A DNA stretch of 12,052 nucleotides, from the NCBI GenBank assembly GCA_001598975.1, contig BBXU01002679.1, forward strand, positions 1 through 12,052, given 5' to 3'. Positions within the stretch are counted from its first letter, which is position 1, and each line of letters opens with the position of its first letter. A program made the translations under genes and the position numbers. Shown here piece by piece: positions 1-7,904 of the stretch. The notes beneath the pieces were generated by a model that searched no databases, had not been told where the DNA came from, and saw only the letters and a list, made by a program, of their open reading frames with translations. Origin of the DNA: Parachlorella kessleri. Lineage: Eukaryota; Chlorophyta; Trebouxiophyceae; Chlorellales; Chlorellaceae.

Positions 1-7
1 TCACCAC

Positions 8-796
8 CTTAATTGAGCTGATGAAGTCACGCCCCTGGAAGCACTTGAAGATATGGGCGTTACTGCCCACAATGCCAGCAATGGCCGCAACCGTGCCGGG
101 AAGGGATTCCAGGAAGCTGCAGCAGGGCAGATGCTGATCTGAACAGACCGGCATTTGACTCCAGCCCTATGTTGTGTGCATATCAGAGCTGCATGCCGAG
201 GGAGATCCCTGGGGAAGCAGAGTGCAAGTGCTGCTGCTAGTGCGCAGCACCCCTGCCGGGTGCAACTGGGCCGCGTATTTATCAAGCTCCAAGCAGTATC
301 AGCGCAGGGTCCGCCTCACCTGAGGATGAATGTGCCAATTGCCATGCCTAGCCAGATTGTAAGGAGGTTTTGGGTCTCTTCCCACGCAGCAACGGCATTG
401 GGTGCATCTTCCAGGTTTCCCAGCTGGCCTGCACCCTCTTGCACCACCGACTGCACGCCCGTGCTGGGCGCCTGAGGGGTTGATGGCTGCCCTACGCTGG
501 CTGTGATGGCATACACTCCTCTGCTCCCTAGCTTTCCGCTGTCACTAGTTGCGAGCGACTGGCCGCGGGCGAGCGGCACAACTGTGGTCGTGGGGCGGGC
601 AGCCGGGATGCTGGGCTCTGCATCCAGTAAGGGGTCATACGTAGCCTACAATCGGGAAGTATCGTGGGTCCACACCTAGGTAGGTGTGAGGACCTTGCCT
701 ACGCCCAGTCAGGCACCTTGCCAAGGGGAACGTCACAGGCTCACCGGCTGCTGTGTCGTCCAGAAGCCGCTCATAGCCATCTGAACGACGAGACAT
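8..796 (-). CDS. Tandem four-helix membrane protein family, copy A (partial, exons 1-3)
   Basis: Gene reading right to left; its 3' part lies beyond the window start. Exons: 745-796, 320-617, 8-116. Donors are GTGAGC, GTGAGG and GTGGTG; acceptors are GATGCAG and GCTGCAG. Exon 1 starts at the ATG at 796 and gives MSRRSDGYERLLDDTAA; the same start and motif appear in copies B and C, which fixes the start. Phases (1, 2, 0) match the other copies, and exon 3 is 109 nt in all three. Exon 2 encodes a Pro/Thr/Ser-rich stretch, then a segment resembling NLEDAPNAVAAWEE before the first hydrophobic segment (IWLGMAIGTFIL). Exon 3 encodes a second hydrophobic segment and ends with CFQGRDFISSIK. A is the most divergent copy: its intron 1 is 127 nt against about 150, and its exon 2 N-terminal half aligns poorly. 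Function unknown. No frame break is seen in the visible part. Confidence 0.7.
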
Positions 797-1081
797 GGCA
801 CTCTAGCTAGAATGCCACAAGGAGGACAGGGGCCGCGGTGCCAGGCTTGATGAGTCTTCAGGAGGGTGCTGAAGCTGTTTGCCCAGCGATAGACAATATA
901 TTTAGCTAAATGATGTTGCGATTAGCGTGAATGTGTCGGAGAGATAGTCTCCTGCGCTCCGCCATTGCGCCCACCAATGCGACGCCTGCGGAGCCTTCCT
1001 TGGCAAGGCGCAAGTCTTATGATCTAGCCATTGCCCTGCGGACCTTTGACCACTGCAGTTGTTCTGTGCTGCTCAAGCGGG

Positions 1082-1090
1082 TTATATAGC
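1082..1090 (-). promoter_or_regulatory. Candidate TATA box upstream of copy A
   Basis: On the minus strand the sequence reads GGCTATATAA, about 290 nt upstream of the copy A start codon. A near-identical GGCTATATAT lies about 240 nt upstream of copy B. The shared motif and similar placement support a core promoter element. The transcription start is not known, and AT-rich motifs can arise by chance. Confidence 0.4.
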
Positions 1091-1778
1091 CTGGAATTCG
1101 ACTGAGAGCCTCATCCTCAAGGTTCAGGACGACAGGATGGACCACGATACCCTCAACAACGTTTGTTCTTGGCTTCCAGGACCGCCTCACCGTGCTGCTT
1201 TGTTGCTCGGAGGCCCCTTCGGTGACGATCAGCCGCTTCACCGTCCTCACCTCAAGGTCAAGTGACTCAAAATACAGCCCCTCTCGTCCCAGGACAAAAA
1301 GTCAAACCTTCGAAGTCAGCTCACAGAAGTACGCCTTAACAATGCGAGCCAATTTGCCCGACAGGACCCGGTTAACAGCTACGATGGGGGCCTTGGGTCG
1401 CAAACAGGAACATGAGAGGCAAAAGCTGTCACGCCAAAGAAGTACTGGAACACAGCAGGGCAGGATCGTAGACAAGGCAAAGGGATGCATTGAACCATTA
1501 CCACGGAGATATGTATACCCTGGACGCCAAGCCGAACATTTAGACTACCACACATGCGAAGGCGAACATCGCTTGGATTGTATCAAGCAGCTATGGCCCA
1601 TCACAAAATCTGAGCGGAGTCGAGCGACGCCTGGGAAAAATGTGGGCTGTGGGCCAGCTTGAAAAGAGATATATCAACATGAGGCAACTCTGAAACAGTG
1701 CCAAAGAATATCTGGCCCCCAGGCTACAGTGTGATTCCGCACAGGCCTCTGATGCCTGCCACTCACTACCACACCTGG

Positions 1779-1834
1779 CCTTTCAAAGGTGAACCACGTC
1801 CCCAGACCTTTCAAAGGTGAACCACGTCCCCAGA
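1779..1834. repeat. 28-nt perfect tandem duplication
   Basis: Two adjacent identical copies of a 28-nt unit beginning cctttcaaaggtgaaccacg, at 1779-1806 and 1807-1834. They lie about 90-145 nt past the copy B stop codon, so probably in its 3' UTR or flank. The matching region after copy C has only one degenerate counterpart. The two units are identical, so the duplication is probably recent. Confidence 0.85.
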
Positions 1835-1923
1835 CACACCACTTGTACCTCAAACAACACCGAACACCAGCGTCTTAGTTCCAGATGACAGTGGTCCTAT
1901 AAACTCAGAAGGCCAGCACCGGC

Positions 1924-4060
1924 TCACACTTCCACAATCCCGCTGCTCACATGGTTGAGGAGCTTCCAAGCATGCCGTGCCTTCTCATAGACAGTGCGAG
2001 ACAGGATCCCATACAGTGCCAGCCAGACGGCCTCAATGAAGGGCCTGCACCCAGCGCAGCTAAGCAGCCCTCAGTCGTTTGGAGTCACACCTCCTACCCC
2101 CCTACATAATCCGCTAAAAATAATGCAGCGCATCCATGCAATGCCCACAGGTACTTCTAACTGCCAAATCCGACAGGCGTTTCCTGCCGAACTGCCCAGA
2201 AAAGGAACCAAAGCTCATACATGGAGGCTCAGGCAGATGTTGCGGAGGCTAGGCTTACCAGGTAACAAAGCCAGCACAAAAGTCCTGGCCCTCACAGCTG
2301 CAGCCAGTCAGCAGGAATGCTGTGTATGTTAGTGGGGTAGGCACGCAAGATCTTGCAGATCGCCGCACGGTCTAAGAAATCCGACCGCCTTTTGCCTACA
2401 CCCCGCCATGGGATACCACCACGATAAGGGACACCCTTGTCGTGCCATGGGTCACGGGTTCGAACCCGGGAGGTTGCTGATTTTTCGGCCTTCCCGGGAG
2501 GGGGAAAGTGGACCCAGCTTGCTGGGGGAGGGACCCGCGATGGAATGGCAGCAGGCGGGCCGGGCCGACCCGTCTGCTTCCCGTCGCCATGATAGCTGTC
2601 CCCTGCCCTCTGGCAGGGGTACGCAGCCGTGGTGTCGTTAACCCACGCCGCAGGCACGTCAACCACTGGTTGTCCTCCTTGGGGAAGCCCCACGGGGCTA
2701 GGCCCCAAGTAGCCACGGAGTAATATTTCCCTTTTTATTTCCCTTTTGCCTACTGTTAGCAAATTAGTGCCATCAAGGGGCGCCCCTATGACCCGCATCT
2801 GGTGCGCCACAATCACACCAACCAACCAAACAGCGTTTCCAACCTGTTCCAGATAGGCAATACAGCGGCTAATTTGTGCCACTTACCCAGCTGAAAGCTT
2901 TGTCGCATAGTGTAACCACACTTGCCGCAATTGCCAGTCCGGTCGCAAGAAGGGAGCAGGTGCATGTAATCTGAAAAGCAGCGGTAAGCAAATTCTGTTT
3001 TGAGTATAGCTAATGATAGAAGTCGCTGCAAGCAACTGGTGAGGACTGGAGCGTAGAAGGCCAGCCTGCTCATCCCACTATGCAAGTACGCCACACGAGC
3101 CTGCAGGGCGTCGAGTAGAAGCGCCCTCCAACAACTCATGTTTCCTCTTGCCTGTCCTAAAAGGGTTTTCGGCAAGCCGGCCTTTCGTGTGTGCAATAGC
3201 GCTAATACACGCACCCTGATGCTGCTCGCGAAATCGTGGCCTTGGAAGCACTGGTGCAAGCCTACAATGACCCCTACAATGCCACTGACAGCCGCAGTTG
3301 CGCCAGAAACAGAATCCAAGACGCTGCAGGAGGCATGGAACGCAGCTGGTCAGATGACGTGTGCTGCTCCAGAAGCACACCACACCAGCAATCTGACCCT
3401 GGTAGCTGACAAGACACCCAGTGGGCAACTTTCACCAGTCCTTTATGGTCAAACACATAGCAAGGGCAGCATGGAGCTGAGCAAGGCGGCCACAGCTGTC
3501 ACGAGCGGGGCACTGCTACCTTGCACAACACGAGGCAGCTACAACATGCCGCTGTCTTACCAGAGGACGACAGTGCCTGCAGCCATTCCCAGCCAGACTC
3601 TCAGCACAACGTGTGCCTCGCCCCATGCAACATGGGCCCTGGGCACGTCCTCCACATTCGTATGCTGGCCGACACCCATAGCGGGGCCCAGCTTTTGTGC
3701 CGGCGCTTGCCCTGCGCTGGCTGGATTGAGGTGCAATACTGTGTGCTCAGCAGGCAGCTTGTTGGTGTTGCTAGCCGTCGTGGCAAGAGCTGGTTGCCCG
3801 GTTGTCAGAGCTACAGTGGTGGTAGCCTGCGCGACCACGTTTGGTTCACCACATCCTGCAGCGCGAAATGCAGGGCCTGGTGGAGGAGTGGACTAAGTAA
3901 GAAACCTGTGCTTCCAGATTCAGCTTTCTCTGCCGTATGTGCTGGCTGTGAACGGGCTGCCCTGATGATGACATCACATGCGGTCAGCTGGAGGGACCCG
4001 CGCACCTGCGAGTGGGCTGTCAAGAAGGGACTCATAGCCATCGGACCGTTCGGGTGACAT
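1924..4060 (-). CDS. Tandem four-helix membrane protein family, copy B (complete, six exons)
   Basis: Six exons: 4006-4060, 3561-3855, 3215-3323, 2887-2970, 2259-2290 and 1924-2044. They total 696 nt, or 231 residues plus TGA. Start ATG at 4060 gives MSPERSDGYESLLDSPLA. Exon 2 carries a Thr/Ala/Pro-rich region and the conserved HTNVEDVPRA segment, then runs into hydrophobic segment 1 (WLGMAAGTVVLC). Exon 3 holds segment 2 (VSGIVGVIVGLHQCF), exon 4 segment 3 (CSLLATGLAIAASVV) and exon 6 segment 4 (AVWLALYGILS), followed by a tail ending VSSGIVEV. This suggests an integral membrane protein with cytosolic ends. I do not recognise the family. Oddity: exon 4 is 5 nt out of step with copy C, and the frame is kept only if exon 5 uses an acceptor at 2290/2291 instead of the one at 2297/2298. 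A SINE sits in intron 4. Exon-intron structure is well supported by comparison with C; the exon 4-5 junction is the weak point. Confidence 0.72.
2388..2399. repeat. Target site duplication, left
   Basis: ccttttgcctac, identical to 2742-2753. The pair brackets the SINE-like insert. Direct repeats of this length without inverted ends are typical of target-primed retroposition. Confidence 0.8.
2400..2741 (+). mobile_element. SINE-like retroposon in intron 4 of copy B
   Basis: A 342-nt insert flanked by a perfect 12-nt direct repeat, ccttttgcctac, at 2388-2399 and 2742-2753. It has no terminal inverted repeats and no coding capacity, which fits a short retroposon. At 2457-2467 it contains GGTTCGAACCC, a good RNA polymerase III B box, 57 nt from the left end; that is the spacing of a tRNA-derived SINE head in the plus orientation. 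No convincing A box is visible. The right end is T-rich with a TTTTT run that could end a pol III transcript. The B box core is palindromic, so orientation rests on its distance from the end. The insertion explains why intron 4 of copy B (589-596 nt) is about 350 nt longer than intron 4 of copy C (247 nt). It lies antisense to the host gene. Confidence 0.75.
2742..2753. repeat. Target site duplication, right
   Basis: ccttttgcctac, identical to 2388-2399, directly after the T-rich right end of the insert. Confidence 0.8.
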
Positions 4061-4452
4061 AGCGCAGGGGTCTGTCATAGCAGACAAGCTTGAAGCTAGT
4101 CCTGAGCGCAGGCCAGGTTCGGTTGAGTTCCCGTGGAAATGATCCCACTGCGTGAGCTGTCAGCACGTGCGACAAATGATCTTGTTGCGTTGGCCACTGA
4201 AGCAGGAAATTTAGGGCCACCGCCCGGTCATTTTGTAACCCTTGGACCGGAGGTCGGCTCGGTGTGTGTGTCCCCCTGGGAACCACGGCCCCCAACTGAT
4301 ATATAGCCCCTCGTCCAACTGTGTGAAGGTCAGATGGGACGTTCCGTCTTAGAACCGCCTGTAAAGGGGCGGGCAGCATGCACTACTTCATGACTGGATG
4401 GGATTGCACAACCTGCACGAATACTGTACCAGCGCCGTTCGTTTAATTGAGA
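4061..4452. other. Upstream region of copy B, up to the unrelated exon
   Basis: Non-coding as far as I can see. It contains the candidate TATA box at 4298-4308 and a stretch similar to the upstream side of copy C. The 115-codon minus-strand open frame here (4032-4379) reads through the putative 5' UTR and the copy B exon 1 in another frame, and has no conserved counterpart. Confidence 0.5.
4298..4308 (-). promoter_or_regulatory. Candidate TATA box upstream of copy B
   Basis: The minus strand reads GGCTATATATC, about 240 nt upstream of the copy B start. It resembles the element upstream of copy A. Next to it, the stretch at about 4230-4252 (cattttgtaacccttggacc on the plus strand) is similar to 7259-7282 upstream of copy C, so part of the upstream region was duplicated with the gene. 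Confidence 0.4.
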
Positions 4453-4686
4453 TCAGCAACTCATTTTTTGTCTAACCGACTGACGTTGCATGGTCAGGCC
4501 TTTGCCCATGCCTTTGCCCATGCCTTTGCCATGGCCTTTGCCCTTCAGCTGACTCACCAGTGCGCTGCCTGCTGAGCTTGCCAAGCGCGCCAGTCTGCAT
4601 CCCATATACTCAGCAAATAATCTCGCAGCCCCCTCGTTGTCGACCCATTGGCGCATGAAGCTTTGCTCACTGTGCAGCGCCTCTTT
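4453..4686 (-). CDS. Terminal exon of an unrecognised gene with a Gly-Lys-Gly-Met repeat tail
   Basis: A probable last exon. An acceptor (tatcacatttcag) ends at 4687; the exon then stays open for 77 codons in phase 0 to a TGA at 4453. It begins KEALHSEQSFMRQWVDNEGA, continues with an amphipathic stretch (RLFAEYMGCRLARLASS), and ends with the low-complexity tail GKGHGKGMGKGMGKG followed by a basic end. I do not recognise it. Coding is inferred from the acceptor, the codon-aligned 12-nt repeat and the protein-like composition. No upstream exon could be assigned: the open minus frame at 4718-4951 reaches a GTATGC donor, but its phase does not fit. It has no counterpart in the spacer between copies A and B, so it is not part of the tandem unit. 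It may be a small independent gene or a gene fragment. Confidence 0.35.
   Translation of the reverse strand, partial: KEALHSEQSFMRQWVDNEGAARLFAEYMGCRLARLASSAGSALVSQLKGKGHGKGMGKGMGKGLTMQRQSVRQKMSC
4499..4546 (-). repeat. 12-nt tandem repeat encoding Gly-Lys-Gly-Met
   Basis: Four units of cctttgcccatg (two exact, two degenerate) in a row. The 12-nt period keeps the reading frame and gives a four-residue repeat (G-K-G-M/H) on the minus strand. It lies inside the putative terminal exon at 4453-4686. Confidence 0.75.
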
Positions 4687-5318
4687 CTGAAATGTGATAA
4701 AACTTCAGTCAGTGTGGTCAATCACAAAAAGCATACAAAAGCATACCGGTAAGCAGTTCCTGCCCTGCCCCCATCAAACAAAGGACCCCACAGGCATCCA
4801 TGGCTGGACCAGCAATATAAGAGAGGGAACCTGTCACGTCTGAAAACTTTGGAGGGCATAAGCACAGGGCATCATGGGCAAGGTTATGGGAAATAGGATA
4901 TACCATTGATGATAATGTCATAGAGTGGGTGACGGTACCAAGTATCACCATGAATGAACCTGGGTATGTAGATCAACCCACCTATTACGTGGCTGAGCAA
5001 GACTCAGCATGCCTTACGCTGCTACCGCCCGACCACAGACCGCAAGCGAAGACCCGGTGGACTGTGGGCATTGGGCAAAGCACATATATCAAAACTAGGA
5101 ATCTTAGAGCAGTGTGAAGAAGTATCTATTGAGCCCAGGGTACAGTACATGTACAAGTAGCAGTTGGTGGTTCTACGCAGGCCTGTGATGCCTGCCACTC
5201 ACTATCAAGCCAGCCCTTTCCAGTAATGACGCACCACTTGCACCTTCAATAAACATGACACCAGCTTCACAAGTTTCAGCTCTGGTTGGTCTTGCAAGGA
5301 CTGATGAAGGCCCTCAAG
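4687..5318. other. 3' flank of copy C and upstream side of the 4453-4686 exon
   Basis: The part at about 5040-5200 is similar to the 3' flank of copy B (1620-1770), so the duplication unit extends past the stop codon. A minus-strand open frame (4718-4951) might include an upstream exon of the neighbouring gene, but no phase-compatible donor supports it. A plus-strand open frame at 4929-5117 looks non-coding. No TGTAA poly(A) signal was found on the minus strand. Confidence 0.4.
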
Positions 5319-7098
5319 TCACACTTCCACCACGCCGCTGCTCACAGGGTTCAGCAGCTTCCAAGCATGCTTGGCCCTCTTGTAGATGATGCCGGACATA
5401 ATCCCATACAGTGCCAACCACATGCCCTGGATGAGGGACCTGCATCCAGCACAGCGAGGCAGCCCCTTAGCCGGTTTCAAGTCACACCTCCCACCTTTGC
5501 CACATGACACACCTACGAGGGTGTGGCGCACCAATGCAATGCCTACAGACACTGACTGCCACTGGGAACCTGACGCAGAGAACACAGGCCACATAGCATC
5601 AGCACGCGTGGCTCCACGCATGGGCAGTGCTGCTGCGGCCAGGCTTACATGGTGACAAAGCCGTTACAAAACTCCTGGCCTTCACAGCTGCAGCCAGCTA
5701 GCAGTACGTTGTGTGTTAGTACGGGGCAGTCATGCCAAATTTCACAGGAAGCAGTGCAGAGTCGAGCAATCCCACAGTCTAGCCTGCTCGAAAGCGAAAG
5801 AAATCCTAAAGGGGGGCGCCTGCATCACACGGATGCAGGTGGGCCACAAGCGCACCCACCATCAACCAAAGGGCTGTGCTCAACCTATTCCACAAACGCA
5901 AATTATGCGGTCAACCAGAACTTGTGCCACTTACACGGCTGAAAGCTTCCTGGCGCAGCTTAATCTTAACACGCTGGCCCCAATCGCCAGCCCGGTCGCA
6001 AGTAGGGAGCAGGTGTATGTAACCTGCAGGGCAGCGGTCAGCAAGTCTGTCTTCGGTCGAGCTAAGTGGTAGGTAGTTGCCATGGCGACTGAAGGCGGCT
6101 GAGGTCACAGGCGCCCCACCATGCCACTATGCATGAATGCCATCAATGTCTGCTTCTCATTCTGTAGAAGAGCCTTTCAGTGAACCATATACCTCCCGCT
6201 TTACCCTGATAGGCTTCTTCAGCAGGCCGGCCTTGGGTGTGACATACCAACTACTCCTCGCACCTTGATGCTGCTGGCCAGGTCTTGGCCTTGGAAGCAC
6301 TGATGGAGGCTTACAATGGCCCCTATCACGCCACCCAGGCCCGCAATCGCGCCAGTAACAGCATCCAAGACGCTGCAAGCAGCACAGCAGGCAGCTGGTC
6401 AGCGGGCATGTGCTCGTTTAAAACCCATGCCACATCACCTCAGCCGTGGCAGCTCTCAAGACAGCAAGTGGGCAACTCTTATCAGTCATCTATGTCTCAA
6501 CACATAGCAAGCAAGGCCAGCATGAGCTGAGCAAGGCGGCCACAGCTGTCACGAGCAGGGCCCTGCTACCTGCACAACATGGGGCAGCTAGAAGACGTGC
6601 CACTGGCTCACCACAGGATAATAGTGCCCACAGCCATTGCCAACCAGGTTCTCAGCACTCCCTGCGCCTCGCCCCACGCAGCATCGGCACTGGGCACGTC
6701 CTCCACGTTTGTATGCTGGCCAGCACCCATAGCGGGGCCCAGCTTTAGCATTGGCGCTTGCCCTGCGCTGCCTGGAGTGAGGTTCACTACTGTGTCCTCA
6801 GCAGGCAGCTTGTTGCTGGCGGGCGTGGCGACAGCTGGCTGTCCGGTTGAAACGGTGGGGGACTGCCGGGCCACATGATGTTCACCAAAGTCTGCATTGC
6901 GCAAGGCAAGGCTTGGCGGTCGAGTACATGTGCTTCCAATCTTAACACTGTCTGTCGTTTGTGCTGTGGAAGGGCCACCGACGTGGCTCTGCGGAGCAAT
7001 GCAAATACGTCATCATCTAGATTTCGGCTGGAGCGCTGCGCACCTGCGCGTGGGCCGTCAAGAAGGAGCTCGTAGCCATCGGACCGCACCAGAGACAT
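5319..7098 (-). CDS. Tandem four-helix membrane protein family, copy C (complete, six exons)
   Basis: Six exons: 7044-7098, 6612-6891, 6264-6372, 5935-6023, 5649-5687 and 5319-5439. They total exactly 693 nt, or 230 residues plus TGA. Donors are GTGCGC, GTGAGC, GTGCGA, GTAAGT and GTAAGC; acceptors all end GCAG. Start ATG at 7098 gives MSLVRSDGYELLLDGPRA. Residues about 20-100 are Pro/Thr/Ser-rich with the conserved HTNVEDVPSA stretch. Hydrophobic segments lie near residues 101-117, 119-136, 151-168 and 193-211, followed by a basic C-tail ending VSSGVVEV. Exon 5 encodes a small Cys-containing piece, CEGQEFCNGFVT, between segments 3 and 4. Introns (152, 239, 240, 247, 209 nt) nearly match those of copy B (150, 237, 244, about 242 without the SINE, 214), so the whole unit was duplicated as genomic DNA. 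Likely a membrane protein of unknown role; no known family is recognised. Confidence 0.75.
6524..6556. repeat. 33-nt block in intron 2 of copy C, identical to 3474-3506 in copy B
   Basis: The 33 bases starting gagctgagcaaggcggccac are identical in intron 2 of copies B and C, inside a roughly 53-nt stretch of about 94% identity. The adjacent exon 3 differs at roughly a fifth of its positions. I could not find the block in copy A. Read on the minus strand, one frame gives a hydrophobic stretch (LVTAVAALLSS), but donor phases do not allow a clean extra exon. Confidence 0.8.
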
Positions 7099-7904
7099 GG
7101 TGCAGCTGCTACAATAGCAGGCAACCAAGTACCACTGAACTTGGGCGCGGAGGCAAGGAAGATATTCCGCACTGATTTTGACCTGTGAAGCACGGTACTG
7201 ACAAGGTCCAGCCTACTTGTGAGGGCTACCGATAGTGGAAATCCAAAGGCCGCAGCCTGTCACTTTGTGACCCCTCTGGACCGGGCAGTTCGTATGGCTT
7301 GGAACAGATGTGCATACCAGGGGATCCAGGCGCGGGATAGGGAAACCCTCGTGTACTTCTTCTGGAAACCCTCGCCCGACTTGCCCTTGGTCCGGCGGGA
7401 CGCTTTCCCGGACCTATCTATACTTCACCTTTACGGCATTACAAGTACTAGCTGCACTGCATCCATACCAGAGCTCTTCGCTCACCTTGACAACGGCGGC
7501 AAGGCACTCTTCTTCGTCTGCTGTAACCCGCCATGGCGCGGCATGGTTGCCACTGCCTGCCAGCAGTCCTGCCACTGGTCAGGCTTTGGCTCCAAACTGG
7601 GACGCTATGCCATGGTCATACCACGTAGGAAAGCAGCACTCAGAAATCAGCTGGCCCGTACTTAGTACTGATCCGGTACTGATCCCAGTCGAGGGTTCAC
7701 ACGGGGACCGACGAACTCCCAACGCCGTGGGCACAAATAGGCAAGGGAGAGCTGGGAAGACTGGGATCAAAGAAGTTAACCGAGAAGAAAGATGGGAATT
7801 ACCAGCTGGAGTCCTCCCAGCCTCCCACTCCCACCCTCCTACAAAACTGCCTGTCCCGGGAGTGCCATTTTCTATCTAAGGTGTGCTGTACGACTCTTCC
7901 GACC

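Larger units (their letters stand above)
797..1923. other. Spacer between copies A and B
   Basis: This stretch holds the upstream side of copy A (candidate TATA at 1082-1090) and the 3' flank of copy B. The right part (about 1620-1770) is similar to 5040-5200, downstream of copy C; for example gatgcctgccactcacta occurs in both. A 28-nt exact tandem duplication lies at 1779-1834. The open frames here (1017-1250 minus, 1192-1662 plus, 1302-1490 minus) have no counterpart in the C-B spacer and no recognisable protein content. I see no supported gene. The chlorophyte poly(A) signal TGTAA was not found on the minus strand just after the copy B stop. Confidence 0.5.

Noticed and set aside
1302..1490. 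Minus-strand frame ending LSGKLARIVKAYFCELTSKV as a possible gene
   Set aside because: The stretch looks somewhat protein-like, but I see no family, no convincing upstream exon and no counterpart in the C-B spacer.
2400..2475. Functional tRNA gene around the B box
   Set aside because: The B box is good, but no acceptor stem, anticodon arm or clear A box could be folded at the right distance. The flanking target duplications point to a tRNA-derived retroposon instead.
2292..2882. 196-codon minus-strand open frame
   Set aside because: It spans the SINE and intron 4 of copy B, and is created by the insertion. There is no counterpart in copy C.
3460..3525. Extra exon between exons 2 and 3 of copies B and C (LVTAVAALLSS reading)
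   Set aside because: Acceptors exist in phase, but the possible donors leave phase 0 or 1 while exon 3 needs phase 2. Exon 2 joins directly to exon 3 in all three copies. Kept only as a conserved intronic block.
3138..3896. 252-codon plus-strand open frame
   Set aside because: It runs antisense across exons 2-3 and intron 2 of copy B. The minus-strand exons are conserved in three copies with matching splice phases, while this frame is not kept in copy C.
6264..6372. Idea that exon 3 belongs to a PEX11-like peroxisomal protein (GVIGAIVSLHQCF resembles its C-terminal helix)
   Set aside because: The similarity is short and hydrophobic. The rest of the joined protein lacks PEX11 features, and four spaced hydrophobic segments do not fit.
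7219..7879. Overlapping plus-strand frames of 148 and 189 codons upstream of copy C
   Set aside because: No recognisable domain and no splice logic, and they cover sequence similar to the upstream region of copy B.
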